In this document: positions 7,316 to 15,403 of the stretch, one piece after another
Numbering within the stretch: the stretch's first letter is position 1
How the letters are laid out: every line of letters starts with the position of its first letter
From: Enterobacter asburiae
Lineage (GTDB): Bacteria > Pseudomonadota > Gammaproteobacteria > Enterobacterales > Enterobacteriaceae
Length of the DNA: 64,000 nucleotides
Assembly (NCBI RefSeq): GCF_024599655.1
Contig: NZ_CP102247.1
Coordinates: forward strand, 4,030,001-4,094,000
Reading direction: 5' to 3'
The notes under the pieces: model-generated
Database searches by the model: none
Told to the model about the DNA's origin: nothing
What the model saw: the letters and a program-made list of their open reading frames with translations, nothing else
Program-made: the position numbers and the translations under genes

Positions 7316-9835
7316 TTAGTTCCCGCCAAACATGTCCTTAATCCAGCCGGCTACGCCATCGCTGTCTTTCTTCTCATTCTGCTGCTGCTGCTGCTGCGGC
7401 TGCTGTGGCTGAGAAGACTGATCGAACGGGTTGCCCGTCGGCTGTTCAGGCTGGCTTTGCTGGCACAGCGAGTCCGGGTTGGCCGTCCAGACCGGCAGGG
7501 TACGCATTCCCCCGCCGCAGACGAAGTTACCGGAACTGTCCACGCCCATATCCACGATATCTTCCGGCGCAACCAGATTCAGCGGAACCGGAGACTGATT
7601 GGCCAGATAGCGCTGGTAAATCGACATCGCCCCGCTCGCCCCGTACAGTTTGGTCGGCTGGTTGTTGTCGCGCCCTACCCAGGTGATCACCACTTCACGG
7701 CCATCGATACCGGCAAACCAGGTATCGACGTTGTTGTTGGTGGTCCCGGTTTTACCCGCCAGATGCAGACCCGGATACTTCGCACCCAGCTGACGTCCGG
7801 TACCGCGCTGCACAACCTGCTGCATCGTCCACAGCGTCATATAGGCGGCCTGAGCAGGAACGGCACGCTCCGCCTGCGGGAAGCTCTGATACAGCACGGA
7901 GCCATCTTCGGCAATCACCGAACGCAGGGCAGACAGCGGTGCGCGGTTGCCCCCGCTGGCAATGGTCTGGAATGCCTGCGCCACTTCGATCGGCGTCAGG
8001 TTAAGCGCGCCGAGGATCATCGCTGGCACCGGGTGCAGCTGATCTTTCGACACACCCAGTTTTTGCCAGGTGTCGACAATCGCAGGCAGTCCCAGCGACA
8101 TGCCCAGGTTCACCGTTGGTACGTTCATGGAACGCGTTAACGCATCCACCAGCATCACCTGACCGCTGAACTGTTTGTCATCGTTCTGCGGTGACCAGAC
8201 CTGGCCGTTAGGCTGGCGCAGGGAGATCGGCGCATCCGCAATCCAGGTATTCAGGCGATACTGATTTGGCTGACTCAGGGCAGTCAGGTAGGTTGCCGGT
8301 TTTGCCAGAGAGCCGATTGAGCGACGCGCCTGCATGGCGCGGTTGTAGCCTGCAAACTGCGGCTCGGCACCGCCCACCATGGCGCGCACTTCACCGGAGT
8401 TACGGTCAACCACCACCATCGCGGTTTCAAGATCGGAGAGCTTACGCTGTTTCTTCAGCGCCGGAATGCCCTCAACGGCCGCTTTTTCCGCCGCATCCTG
8501 CGCCACGGAGTCAAAGGTGGTGAAGATCTTCACGCCGGAGAGATCTTTGACCTTATCGCCGAGCTTGCTTTGCAGCTCCTGACGCACCAGCTGCATAAAC
8601 GCAGGCTGAGGCGAAATCACGCCGCCGCGCGGCTGAACGCCGAGCGGACGCGCGCTCAGCATGTCGTACAGCTCCTGGTCGATCACCTGCTGTTGCTGCA
8701 GCAGACGCAGAACGAGGTTACGACGCTCCAGCGCCAGTTTCGGGTTACGCCACGGGTTATAAATGGACGCCCCTTTCACCATGCCCACCAGCAGCGCCTG
8801 CTGGTCCAGGCTCAGCTCCTCCACCGGACGACCAAAGTAGTACAGGCTCGCCAGCGGGAAGCCGCGGATTTCGTTATCGCCGCTCTGACCGAGGTACACC
8901 TCGTTCATGTACAGCTCAAGGATACGATCCTTGCTGTAGCGCGCATCCATCAGCACGGCCATGTAGGCTTCGTTCGCTTTACGCCAGTAAGAGCGTTCGC
9001 TGGAGAGGAACAGGTTCTTCACCAGCTGCTGAGTCAGCGTACTCGCCCCCTGCACGGTGCGACCGGCCGTCAGGTTAGCCAGTACCGCACGACCAATCGA
9101 GTAGAGGCTGATGCCATCGTGCTCGTAGAAGTGACGGTCTTCGGTTGCCAGCAGGGTATCGACCAGCAGATCCGGGAAGCCGTTACGCGCCACGAACAGG
9201 CGCTGCTCGCCGTTTGCCGACGAAAGCATGGTGATCAGACGCGGATCGAGACGGAAGAAACCGAACTGGCGGTTGTTATCCATGTTCTCGATGGTGTCCA
9301 GACGATCGCCGTCAAAGGTCAGACGCGCGCGCACCTGCCCCTCTTTGCTGTCCGGGAAATCAAACGGACGACGGATCATCTCAATGCTGTTGGACTGCAC
9401 GGTAAATTCGCCAGGCCGCGTCATTTTTGACACCTGACGATACTGGGTGGCTTCCAGCAGTTTAACCATCTCGTTCTTCGTGATGGACATATCTGGCTCA
9501 AGGTTCACCATACGGCCATACACTGCCGCAGGTAGCTGCCAGACTTTACCGTCGATACGGCTGCGGATCTTCTGATCCAGATACACGCCGTAAATCGCCA
9601 TCAGCACGACAAAAACAATAAACAGCTTCAGCAGCAGCCAGAACCAGCCGCGTTTGCCCCGAGGCTTACGCCCTTTGCCTTTTCCATTACGCGGCATCGG
9701 TTCTTCATCCTCATAATCGTCTTCATAGTCATCGTCATAGTCCTCATCTCTGAGGCGACGACGGCTTACTTTTTCTTTCGCCGGACGCGTTGGTTTTCCC
9801 TTACGTCCTATTGGCTCGCGGTCATTCCCCGCCAT
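7316..9835 (-). CDS. mrcB: Bifunctional penicillin-binding protein 1B
   Basis: Class A PBP that polymerises and cross-links peptidoglycan at the inner membrane. The start MAGNDREPIG at 9835 follows GGAGAA; a TTG five codons upstream is less likely. It has an acidic cytoplasmic tail, one membrane helix (about residues 60-85), the UB2H region, a GT51 glycosyltransferase (EDRHFYEHDG, GASTLTQQLVKN, ELYMNEVYLGQ), and a transpeptidase with SIGSLAKPA (SxxK), SMN and KTGTTNN motifs. Met47 (EEPMPR) matches the position of the internal start that gives the short isoform in E. coli. The C-terminal Q/P-rich tail is coded by CTG/CAG-type repeats (about 7375-7410). At 839 residues the length is normal. Confidence 0.98.
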   Translation of the reverse strand: MAGNDREPIGRKGKPTRPAKEKVSRRRLRDEDYDDDYEDDYEDEEPMPRNGKGKGRKPRGKRGWFWLLLKLFIVFVVLMAIYGVYLDQKIRSRIDGKVWQLPAAVYGRMVNLEPDMSITKNEMVKLLEATQYRQVSKMTRPGEFTVQSNSIEMIRRPFDFPDSKEGQVRARLTFDGDRLDTIENMDNNRQFGFFRLDPRLITMLSSANGEQRLFVARNGFPDLLVDTLLATEDRHFYEHDGISLYSIGRAVLANLTAGRTVQGASTLTQQLVKNLFLSSERSYWRKANEAYMAVLMDARYSKDRILELYMNEVYLGQSGDNEIRGFPLASLYYFGRPVEELSLDQQALLVGMVKGASIYNPWRNPKLALERRNLVLRLLQQQQVIDQELYDMLSARPLGVQPRGGVISPQPAFMQLVRQELQSKLGDKVKDLSGVKIFTTFDSVAQDAAEKAAVEGIPALKKQRKLSDLETAMVVVDRNSGEVRAMVGGAEPQFAGYNRAMQARRSIGSLAKPATYLTALSQPNQYRLNTWIADAPISLRQPNGQVWSPQNDDKQFSGQVMLVDALTRSMNVPTVNLGMSLGLPAIVDTWQKLGVSKDQLHPVPAMILGALNLTPIEVAQAFQTIASGGNRAPLSALRSVIAEDGSVLYQSFPQAERAVPAQAAYMTLWTMQQVVQRGTGRQLGAKYPGLHLAGKTGTTNNNVDTWFAGIDGREVVITWVGRDNNQPTKLYGASGAMSIYQRYLANQSPVPLNLVAPEDIVDMGVDSSGNFVCGGGMRTLPVWTANPDSLCQQSQPEQPTGNPFDQSSQPQQPQQQQQQNEKKDSDGVAGWIKDMFGGN

Positions 9836-9878
9836 GCTTTTTCTCCGCAACTTTCAGGCGCAAAGGCCAGATTTTCTT

Positions 9879-9902
9879 TTCTTTCACAGGCCTGTGAAAG
9901 AA
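9879..9902. repeat. 24-bp perfect palindrome upstream of mrcB
   Basis: TTCTTTCACAGG is followed directly by its reverse complement with no spacer. It lies 43 bases upstream of the mrcB ATG, between the hrpB terminator and mrcB. Such a spacer-less palindrome could be a dimeric protein binding site or a cruciform/hairpin. No regulator was recognised. Confidence 0.6.
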
Positions 9903-9924
9903 GAAATCTCTCAAAATAAACAGT

Positions 9925-9949
9925 AAGACTTTCCTGACAGGAAAGTCTT
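9925..9949 (-). terminator. Probable terminator hairpin after hrpB
   Basis: Perfect 12-bp stem (AAGACTTTCCTG with CAGGAAAGTCTT) around a single-base loop. On the minus strand it is followed by ACTGTTTATTTT. It sits between hrpB and mrcB, about 80 bases after the hrpB stop. Confidence 0.65.
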
Positions 9950-9960
9950 TAGTGTTTTCT

Positions 9961-10005
9961 CCCTCTCCCCGTGGGAGAGGGCCGGGGTGAGGGCATCAGA
10001 CCGCA
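9961..10005. repeat. REP-like intergenic palindromic repeat, copy A
   Basis: CCCTCTCCCCGTGGGAGAGG is followed by a GGGTGAGGGCATCAG-type tail. A nearly identical 45-base copy lies at 34575-34621, and related copies at 38950-39035 and, in part, 58848-58867. All are intergenic and just downstream of genes. Confidence 0.75.
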
Positions 10006-10027
10006 CTCATCTAGCCGCACTCCCCTT

Positions 10028-12457
10028 TCACGAATATTTCTTCGTTCGCCGCGTCGGCGCCGTATTCGCCGGATCGTCCGGCCAGACATGTTTGGGGTAT
10101 CGCCCCTTCATCTCTTTCTGCACTTCACGGTAGCTTCCCGCCCAGAACGCCCCCAAATCTCGGGTGATTTGTAATGGACGATGCGCAGGCGACAGCAGCT
10201 CAAGCACTAACGGCACGCGCCCTTTCGCAATGGACGGCGTGGTGGCTTCACCAAACATCTCCTGCATCCGAACCGCCAGCGCTGGCGGATTATCCTCATG
10301 ATAACGGATGGCAATCCGGCTTCCGGTCGGCACAGTGTAATGCCCTGGCAGTTCACTATCCAGACGTTGACGTAATGACCAGTCCAGTAAATTCTGTAAC
10401 GCTGTCTTAACATCAAGCGCCTTAAGGGCTCGCAGGGAGTGCACGCCGCTCATTTGCGGCAGTAGCCAGCGCTCAAGCGAAGCAAGCAGCGTCTCGTCAT
10501 CCACCGCGGGCCAACCGTATTCCGGTAGCCACTTCGCGGCGCAGTGCAGACGAATGCGGTACTGCTCGGCTTCCGGCGTCCAGTTCAGGGCGTTCAGCCC
10601 TTTTTCCCGAATGCCGTTCAGCATGGCCTGATGAAGCTCTTCTTCCGACGGCTTCGCCAGCGGCTTCGTCCCTAGCGTCAACTTACCAATCTGGCTGCGA
10701 CGAAACGCCTTCAGCGTGCCCTGAGCGTCATCCCATTCCACGGTATCAGATTGCTGAAGCAGCTGCGGACAAGCACGCGTCAGGGCGTCAATCTCTACGG
10801 CAATCGCCTGCAGGATACGCGCATCCGGGGAATGGCTGCCCTGCAGTAATAGCGGTGCAATCAGCCATTCATGGCGCGTCAGGGCGTTATCGCTGTCCAG
10901 CATCGCCCCCATGCCGTTTGCCAGCTGATAACGTCCGTCCAGTCCGCGACGGCGGGCGATCCTGTCCGGGAAGGCCTGGGCCAGCAGGAAGACAATCTTA
11001 TCGCTGTCAGGCGATCCTCCCCGGCTATTCAGGCGCTTGCACAGCTGCTGCGCCCGCTGCTGCCAGTTCCCCTGACTGCGCGAAAACGCCTGCCCCAGAT
11101 CGCTGCTGCCACCGCGAGGCGGCTCCTCAAGAATAGCCGCCAGTTTTGCCGCCGTGGCAATTTCATCATCCCCTTGCGCGGCCACCAGCATCGCGGCCAG
11201 ACGCGGATCGTTGCCCAGCGCCGCCATTTTCTGGCCGCGCGCCGTCAGACGCTCGCCTTCCAGCGCGCCGAGCTGGGTAAGCAACGTGCGCGCAGCGGTG
11301 AGGTTTACGACAGGGGGAGGATTAAGCCAGGTGAGCTGATCAGGGTTCGGGCAGCCCCACTGAAGCAGATCCATCACCAGGCCAGACAAATCGCTTTGTA
11401 AAATTTCCGGGGTGCTTTGCTGTGCAGCGCGTTCAGCCTGTTCCGCGCTGGTCAAATGCAGGCAGATACCCGGTTCAAGACGCCCCGCACGGCCCGCGCG
11501 CTGCACCATCGACGCCTGGCTAATGCGCTGCGTCAGGAGTTTAGTCAGCCCGGAACGCGGGTCAAAGCTTGCCACCCTCTCCTGCGCGCTATCCACCACC
11601 AGGCGAATGCCTTCAATGGTCAAACTGGTTTCAGCAATGTTGGTTGCCAGCACCACCTTGCGCTGCCCCACCGGGGCCGGAAGGATGGCTTTACGCTGAT
11701 CCTGTAGCGACAACGCGCCGTAGAGCGGGCAAAGCAGCACCTCGCCGCCTACGCGGGTAGAAAGCTGCTCCTGCACGCGCTGGATTTCACCGACGCCCGG
11801 CAAAAACAGCAGCAGGGAACCGGGCTCCTGACGCAGCAGCTCAGCGGTGGCAATGGCGACGGCCTCGTCAAAACGCTGATGGGCGGGAAGCGGCTGATAG
11901 CGGCGATCAACCGGAAACGCCCGCCCTTCTGAGCTGATGACCGGCGCATCGGGTAATGCCTGTCGTAGCCGCTCGTTATCCAGCGTGGCCGACATGATAA
12001 GCAGCCGGAGATCGTCGCGCAGCCCCTGCTGCACATCCAGCAACAGGGCGAGGGCCAGATCCGCCTGCAGGCTGCGCTCGTGAAACTCATCGAGGATCAC
12101 CAGCCCGACGCCGGTAAGCTCCGGATCGTTTTGCAGCATGCGGGTGAGAATCCCCTCGGTGACCACTTCAAGACGCGTGGTCGGGCCAACGCAGGTTTCG
12201 GCACGCATCCTGTAACCTACCGTTTCGCCCGGTTTTTCATTCAGCAGTTCCGCCAGACGCTGCGCCACGTTGCGCGCGGCCAGCCTGCGCGGCTCCAGCA
12301 GGATAATTTTCCCGCTGATGTTTCCGTCTTTCAGAATCTGCAGCGGCAGCCAGGTTGACTTGCCCGCGCCCGTAGGGGCATTCAGCAAAACCTGCGGGGC
12401 ATGGTGTAAGGCAGCGAGAAGCTCAGGAAGAATGACGGCGACCGGCAATGAGGACAC
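10028..12457 (-). CDS. hrpB: ATP-dependent RNA helicase HrpB
   Basis: DEAH-box (DExH) helicase of the HrpA/HrpB group with an uncertain physiological role. The GTG at 12457 is chosen because TGGAG lies upstream and it gives 809 residues, the length known for E. coli; an upstream ATG at 12502 would add 15 residues. Motifs in order: Walker A APTGAGKST (about residues 29-37), LEPRRLAARN, DEFHER (motif II), SATLD (motif III), TNIAETSLTIEG and QRAGRAGR (motif VI). The C-terminal HrpB-specific domain ends KGRYPKHVWPDDP. It is monocistronic and divergent from thpR. Confidence 0.97.
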   Translation of the reverse strand: MSSLPVAVILPELLAALHHAPQVLLNAPTGAGKSTWLPLQILKDGNISGKIILLEPRRLAARNVAQRLAELLNEKPGETVGYRMRAETCVGPTTRLEVVTEGILTRMLQNDPELTGVGLVILDEFHERSLQADLALALLLDVQQGLRDDLRLLIMSATLDNERLRQALPDAPVISSEGRAFPVDRRYQPLPAHQRFDEAVAIATAELLRQEPGSLLLFLPGVGEIQRVQEQLSTRVGGEVLLCPLYGALSLQDQRKAILPAPVGQRKVVLATNIAETSLTIEGIRLVVDSAQERVASFDPRSGLTKLLTQRISQASMVQRAGRAGRLEPGICLHLTSAEQAERAAQQSTPEILQSDLSGLVMDLLQWGCPNPDQLTWLNPPPVVNLTAARTLLTQLGALEGERLTARGQKMAALGNDPRLAAMLVAAQGDDEIATAAKLAAILEEPPRGGSSDLGQAFSRSQGNWQQRAQQLCKRLNSRGGSPDSDKIVFLLAQAFPDRIARRRGLDGRYQLANGMGAMLDSDNALTRHEWLIAPLLLQGSHSPDARILQAIAVEIDALTRACPQLLQQSDTVEWDDAQGTLKAFRRSQIGKLTLGTKPLAKPSEEELHQAMLNGIREKGLNALNWTPEAEQYRIRLHCAAKWLPEYGWPAVDDETLLASLERWLLPQMSGVHSLRALKALDVKTALQNLLDWSLRQRLDSELPGHYTVPTGSRIAIRYHEDNPPALAVRMQEMFGEATTPSIAKGRVPLVLELLSPAHRPLQITRDLGAFWAGSYREVQKEMKGRYPKHVWPDDPANTAPTRRTKKYS

Positions 12458-12530
12458 TAACAACTCCAGAGGGTTAACATTAGTCGGCGTACATTGTAGC
12501 ATCGGCGCATATCATTACCGAGTCCTCCGT

Positions 12531-13085
12531 ATGCCTGAGTCGAAACGGCTATTTTTTGCCATTGAATTGCCCACCGCGATACAGCGTCAAATTGTTCGCT
12601 GGCGCGCCGATTGCTTCCCGCCGGAGGCAGGCCGCCCTGTCGCGGCGGCCAACCTGCACCTGACGCTGGCCTTTTTGGGCGACGTCAGTGCTGAAAAGCA
12701 GCGGGCGTTAGCCGCAATGGCCGGGCGTATTGCCCAGCCGGAATTTACGCTGCACCTCGACGACGCGGGTCAGTGGCTGCGTTCGCGCGTGGTCTGGCTG
12801 GGCACGCGCCAGCCTCCGCGCGGATTATTGCAGCTGGCGAATATGCTGCGCGCGCAGGCGGCGCGCAGCGGCTGTTATCAGAGCCCACAGCCGTTTCATC
12901 CACATATCACGCTGCTGCGCGATGCCGGTCAGGCCGTTGCCATCCCGCCGCCGGGTTTTCACTGGGCCTTTCCGGTCAACGGATTCGCGCTTTACGAATC
13001 CGTCTTTGCACAGGGACGCACCCGCTATACGCCGCTACAGCGCTGGACGCTGGGCAACACCGAAAGGAATTCTGATGAAGTTTAG
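12531..13085 (+). CDS. thpR: RNA 2',3'-cyclic phosphodiesterase (2'-5' RNA ligase family)
   Basis: 184-residue 2H phosphoesterase, formerly called LigT. Both catalytic HxT motifs are present: HLTLAFLG (about residue 43) and HPHITLLR (about 124). The start MPESKRLFFAI at 12531 matches the E. coli N-terminus, although no strong ribosome-binding site is visible; longer in-frame extensions run into hrpB and are rejected. The last 11 bases overlap sfsA, so the two genes are translationally linked as in E. coli. The C-terminus is about eight residues longer than the E. coli protein as I recall it. Confidence 0.93.
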   Translation: MPESKRLFFAIELPTAIQRQIVRWRADCFPPEAGRPVAAANLHLTLAFLGDVSAEKQRALAAMAGRIAQPEFTLHLDDAGQWLRSRVVWLGTRQPPRGLLQLANMLRAQAARSGCYQSPQPFHPHITLLRDAGQAVAIPPPGFHWAFPVNGFALYESVFAQGRTRYTPLQRWTLGNTERNSDEV

Positions 13086-13779
13086 TCCTCTCCTGCAGCA
13101 CGCTACGCTTATCCAACGCTACAAACGCTTCCTCGCCGACGTGATCACCCCCGAAGGGGTACAGCTCACCCTGCACTGTCCCAATACCGGTGCCATGACG
13201 GGCTGTGCGACGCCGGGTGACAGGGTCTGGTATTCCACATCAGAAAATACTAAACGCAAATATGCCCATACCTGGGAAATGACCGAAACCCAAAATGGGG
13301 CATTTATTTGCGTTAACACCCTGCGCGCAAATCAACTGGTTAAGGAAGCGCTGACCCACGGCACAATTCCTGAACTGGTAGGATACGGCACGCATAAAAG
13401 TGAAGTGAAATATGGCGATGAAGGCAGCAGAATTGACTTCATGTTACAGGCGGAAGACAGGCCGGAGTGCTATATTGAAGTGAAATCAGTGACGTTAGCG
13501 GAACAGGAAAATGGCTACTTCCCGGATGCGGTAACGCTACGTGGCCAGAAGCATCTGCGAGAGCTAATGAGTGTTGCGGCGGCGGGCAAACGCGCCGTAT
13601 TGCTGTTTGCGGTGTTGCATTCAGCCATTGAACGTTTCTCCCCTGCCCGCCATATTGATCCTAAATACGCGCAATTGTTGAATGAGGCACAAAAGCAGGG
13701 GGTAGAGGTTTTCGCTTATAAAGCGGAACTTTCTGCCGATAATATGACTCTGAGATCCTCTCTTCCCATTGTCTTATAA
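13075..13779 (+). CDS. sfsA: Sugar fermentation stimulation protein A
   Basis: 234 residues, the same length as E. coli SfsA. The start at 13075 has AAAGGAAT six bases upstream and overlaps thpR by 11 bases. Family features include CPNTGAMTGC near residue 40, GSRIDFML, and a nuclease-like core (CYIEVKSVTL) with acidic residues. SfsA was named for stimulating maltose metabolism genes and for DNA binding; its fold resembles nucleases. Its precise role is not established. Confidence 0.95.
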   Translation: MKFSPLLQHATLIQRYKRFLADVITPEGVQLTLHCPNTGAMTGCATPGDRVWYSTSENTKRKYAHTWEMTETQNGAFICVNTLRANQLVKEALTHGTIPELVGYGTHKSEVKYGDEGSRIDFMLQAEDRPECYIEVKSVTLAEQENGYFPDAVTLRGQKHLRELMSVAAAGKRAVLLFAVLHSAIERFSPARHIDPKYAQLLNEAQKQGVEVFAYKAELSADNMTLRSSLPIVL

Positions 13780-13955
13780 GGGATTAGACGATTGACGATT
13801 AAGTGTTCTGGCCGCGTGCGCAAATACGCTTTTCCTCACAGGCTTGTCAAGTGTTACGTTTAGATAATTGCCATCCGGAAAAGCATCTGCTATTTATAGC
13901 GACCTGATTTTTCCCCCAACACGGGGATCGATAGTGCGTGTTAAGGAGAAGCAAC

Positions 13956-14411
13956 ATGCAAGAAGGGCAAAACCGTAAAACATCGTCCCTGAGTATTCTC
14001 GCCATCGCTGGGGTGGAGCCGTATCAAGAGAAGCCGGGCGAAGAGTATATGAACGAAGCCCAGCTGTCGCACTTCAAGCGTATTCTTGAAGCATGGCGTA
14101 ATCAACTCAGGGATGAAGTCGATCGCACCGTTACTCATATGCAGGATGAAGCTGCTAACTTCCCGGATCCGGTAGACCGTGCCGCTCAGGAAGAAGAGTT
14201 CAGCCTCGAACTGCGTAACCGTGACCGCGAACGCAAACTGATCAAAAAGATCGAGAAAACGCTGAAAAAAGTCGAAGACGAAGATTTTGGCTACTGCGAA
14301 TCCTGCGGTGTTGAAATTGGTATTCGTCGCCTGGAAGCGCGTCCAACCGCCGATCTGTGCATCGACTGTAAAACGCTGGCCGAAATCCGCGAAAAACAGA
14401 TGGCCGGTTAA
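13956..14411 (+). CDS. dksA: RNA polymerase-binding transcription factor DksA
   Basis: 151-residue partner of ppGpp in the stringent response; it enters the RNA polymerase secondary channel. The start MQEGQNRKTSS has TTAAGGAGAAGC upstream. The coiled-coil tip residues Asp71 and Asp74 (DPVDRAA) are present, and a C4 zinc finger is formed by CESCG and CIDCK about 20 residues apart. A strong terminator follows before gluQRS. The 176-base gap from sfsA should contain its own promoters. Confidence 0.98.
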   Translation: MQEGQNRKTSSLSILAIAGVEPYQEKPGEEYMNEAQLSHFKRILEAWRNQLRDEVDRTVTHMQDEAANFPDPVDRAAQEEEFSLELRNRDRERKLIKKIEKTLKKVEDEDFGYCESCGVEIGIRRLEARPTADLCIDCKTLAEIREKQMAG

Positions 14412-14437
14412 CACCAGCGCTGTTTACACACTTCAAA

Positions 14438-14463
14438 GGCGGGAGTCTCTCCCGCCTTGTTAC
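14438..14463 (+). terminator. Rho-independent terminator of dksA
   Basis: Perfect 8-bp GC-rich stem GGCGGGAG/CTCCCGCC with a 3-base loop and a TTGTTACTGTT tail, 26 bases after the dksA stop. Some readthrough into gluQRS is known for E. coli. Confidence 0.8.
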
Positions 14464-14470
14464 TGTTGAT

Positions 14471-15361
14471 ATGTCTGAATCACACTATATCGGGCGCTTC
14501 GCGCCATCTCCTTCCGGTGAATTACACTTCGGTTCATTAATTGCCGCGCTCGGCAGCTACCTGCAGGCTCGCGCCCGCCTGGGAAAATGGCTCGTACGCA
14601 TTGAAGATATTGACCCTCCACGTGAAGTTCCCGGTGCTGCAGAGACGATTCTGCGTCAGCTGGAACATTACGGTCTTCACTGGGATGACGAGGTGCTCTG
14701 GCAGTCAACACGTCACGAGGCTTATCGGGAACGTCTGGCCTGGCTTCGCGATCGGGGGCTTTCCTATAACTGCACCTGCACCCGCGCGCGTATCCAGAGC
14801 GTGGGTGGCGTCTATGACGGCCACTGCCGCACGCTTAATCTTCCCCAGGAAAATGCCGCAGTACGTATAAAGCAGCGTGCCCCGGTGACGCGCTTTACCG
14901 ATCTCCTCTCCGGTGAGATTCATGCCGATGAACGCCTGGCACGTGAGGATTTTATTATTCACCGCCGTGACGGCCTGTTTGCCTATAACCTGGCGGTGGT
15001 CGTCGACGATCGTTTCCAGGGCGTGACGGAAATTGTGCGCGGAGCAGACCTGGTCGAACCGACCGTGCGACAAATATCGCTCTATCATCAGTTTGGCTGG
15101 ACGGCACCGGACTACATTCATCTCCCGCTGGCGGTCAATGCGCAGGGCTTTAAATTGTCAAAGCAGAACCACGCTCCGACCCTGCCAGACGGCGATCCGC
15201 GTCCTGTTTTGATCGACGCGCTGCGATTTCTCAACCAGAATGTAACCAACGAATGGCAGGATCTGCGTATTGACGAACTGCTGAAAATGGCCGTTGCCAA
15301 CTGGACGCTCGCGGCAGTGCCAAAAATCCAGCATTCTCAAATGCGTTGCGCTGAGCTATGA
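14471..15361 (+). CDS. gluQRS: Glutamyl-Q tRNA(Asp) synthetase
   Basis: Truncated glutamyl-tRNA synthetase paralogue that attaches glutamate to queuosine in the anticodon of tRNA(Asp). 296 residues: RFAPSPSGELHFGS (HIGH equivalent) at residues 9-22, zinc ligands in CTCT...YDGHC (about 99-118), DDRFQGVTEIVRGADL, and FKLSKQNHA (KMSKS equivalent). It lacks an anticodon-binding domain, as expected. The start is an ATG just after the dksA terminator, with only a weak ribosome-binding site visible. Confidence 0.96.
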   Translation: MSESHYIGRFAPSPSGELHFGSLIAALGSYLQARARLGKWLVRIEDIDPPREVPGAAETILRQLEHYGLHWDDEVLWQSTRHEAYRERLAWLRDRGLSYNCTCTRARIQSVGGVYDGHCRTLNLPQENAAVRIKQRAPVTRFTDLLSGEIHADERLAREDFIIHRRDGLFAYNLAVVVDDRFQGVTEIVRGADLVEPTVRQISLYHQFGWTAPDYIHLPLAVNAQGFKLSKQNHAPTLPDGDPRPVLIDALRFLNQNVTNEWQDLRIDELLKMAVANWTLAAVPKIQHSQMRCAEL

Positions 15362-15403
15362 TTAGCCGCTTTTTTCATAACAAAACACACTACGAGGTGT
15401 ACC

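Noticed and set aside
12270..12530. N-terminal extension of thpR by 87 codons
   Set aside because: The extension is antisense to hrpB, and the ATG at 12531 matches the known ThpR N-terminus.
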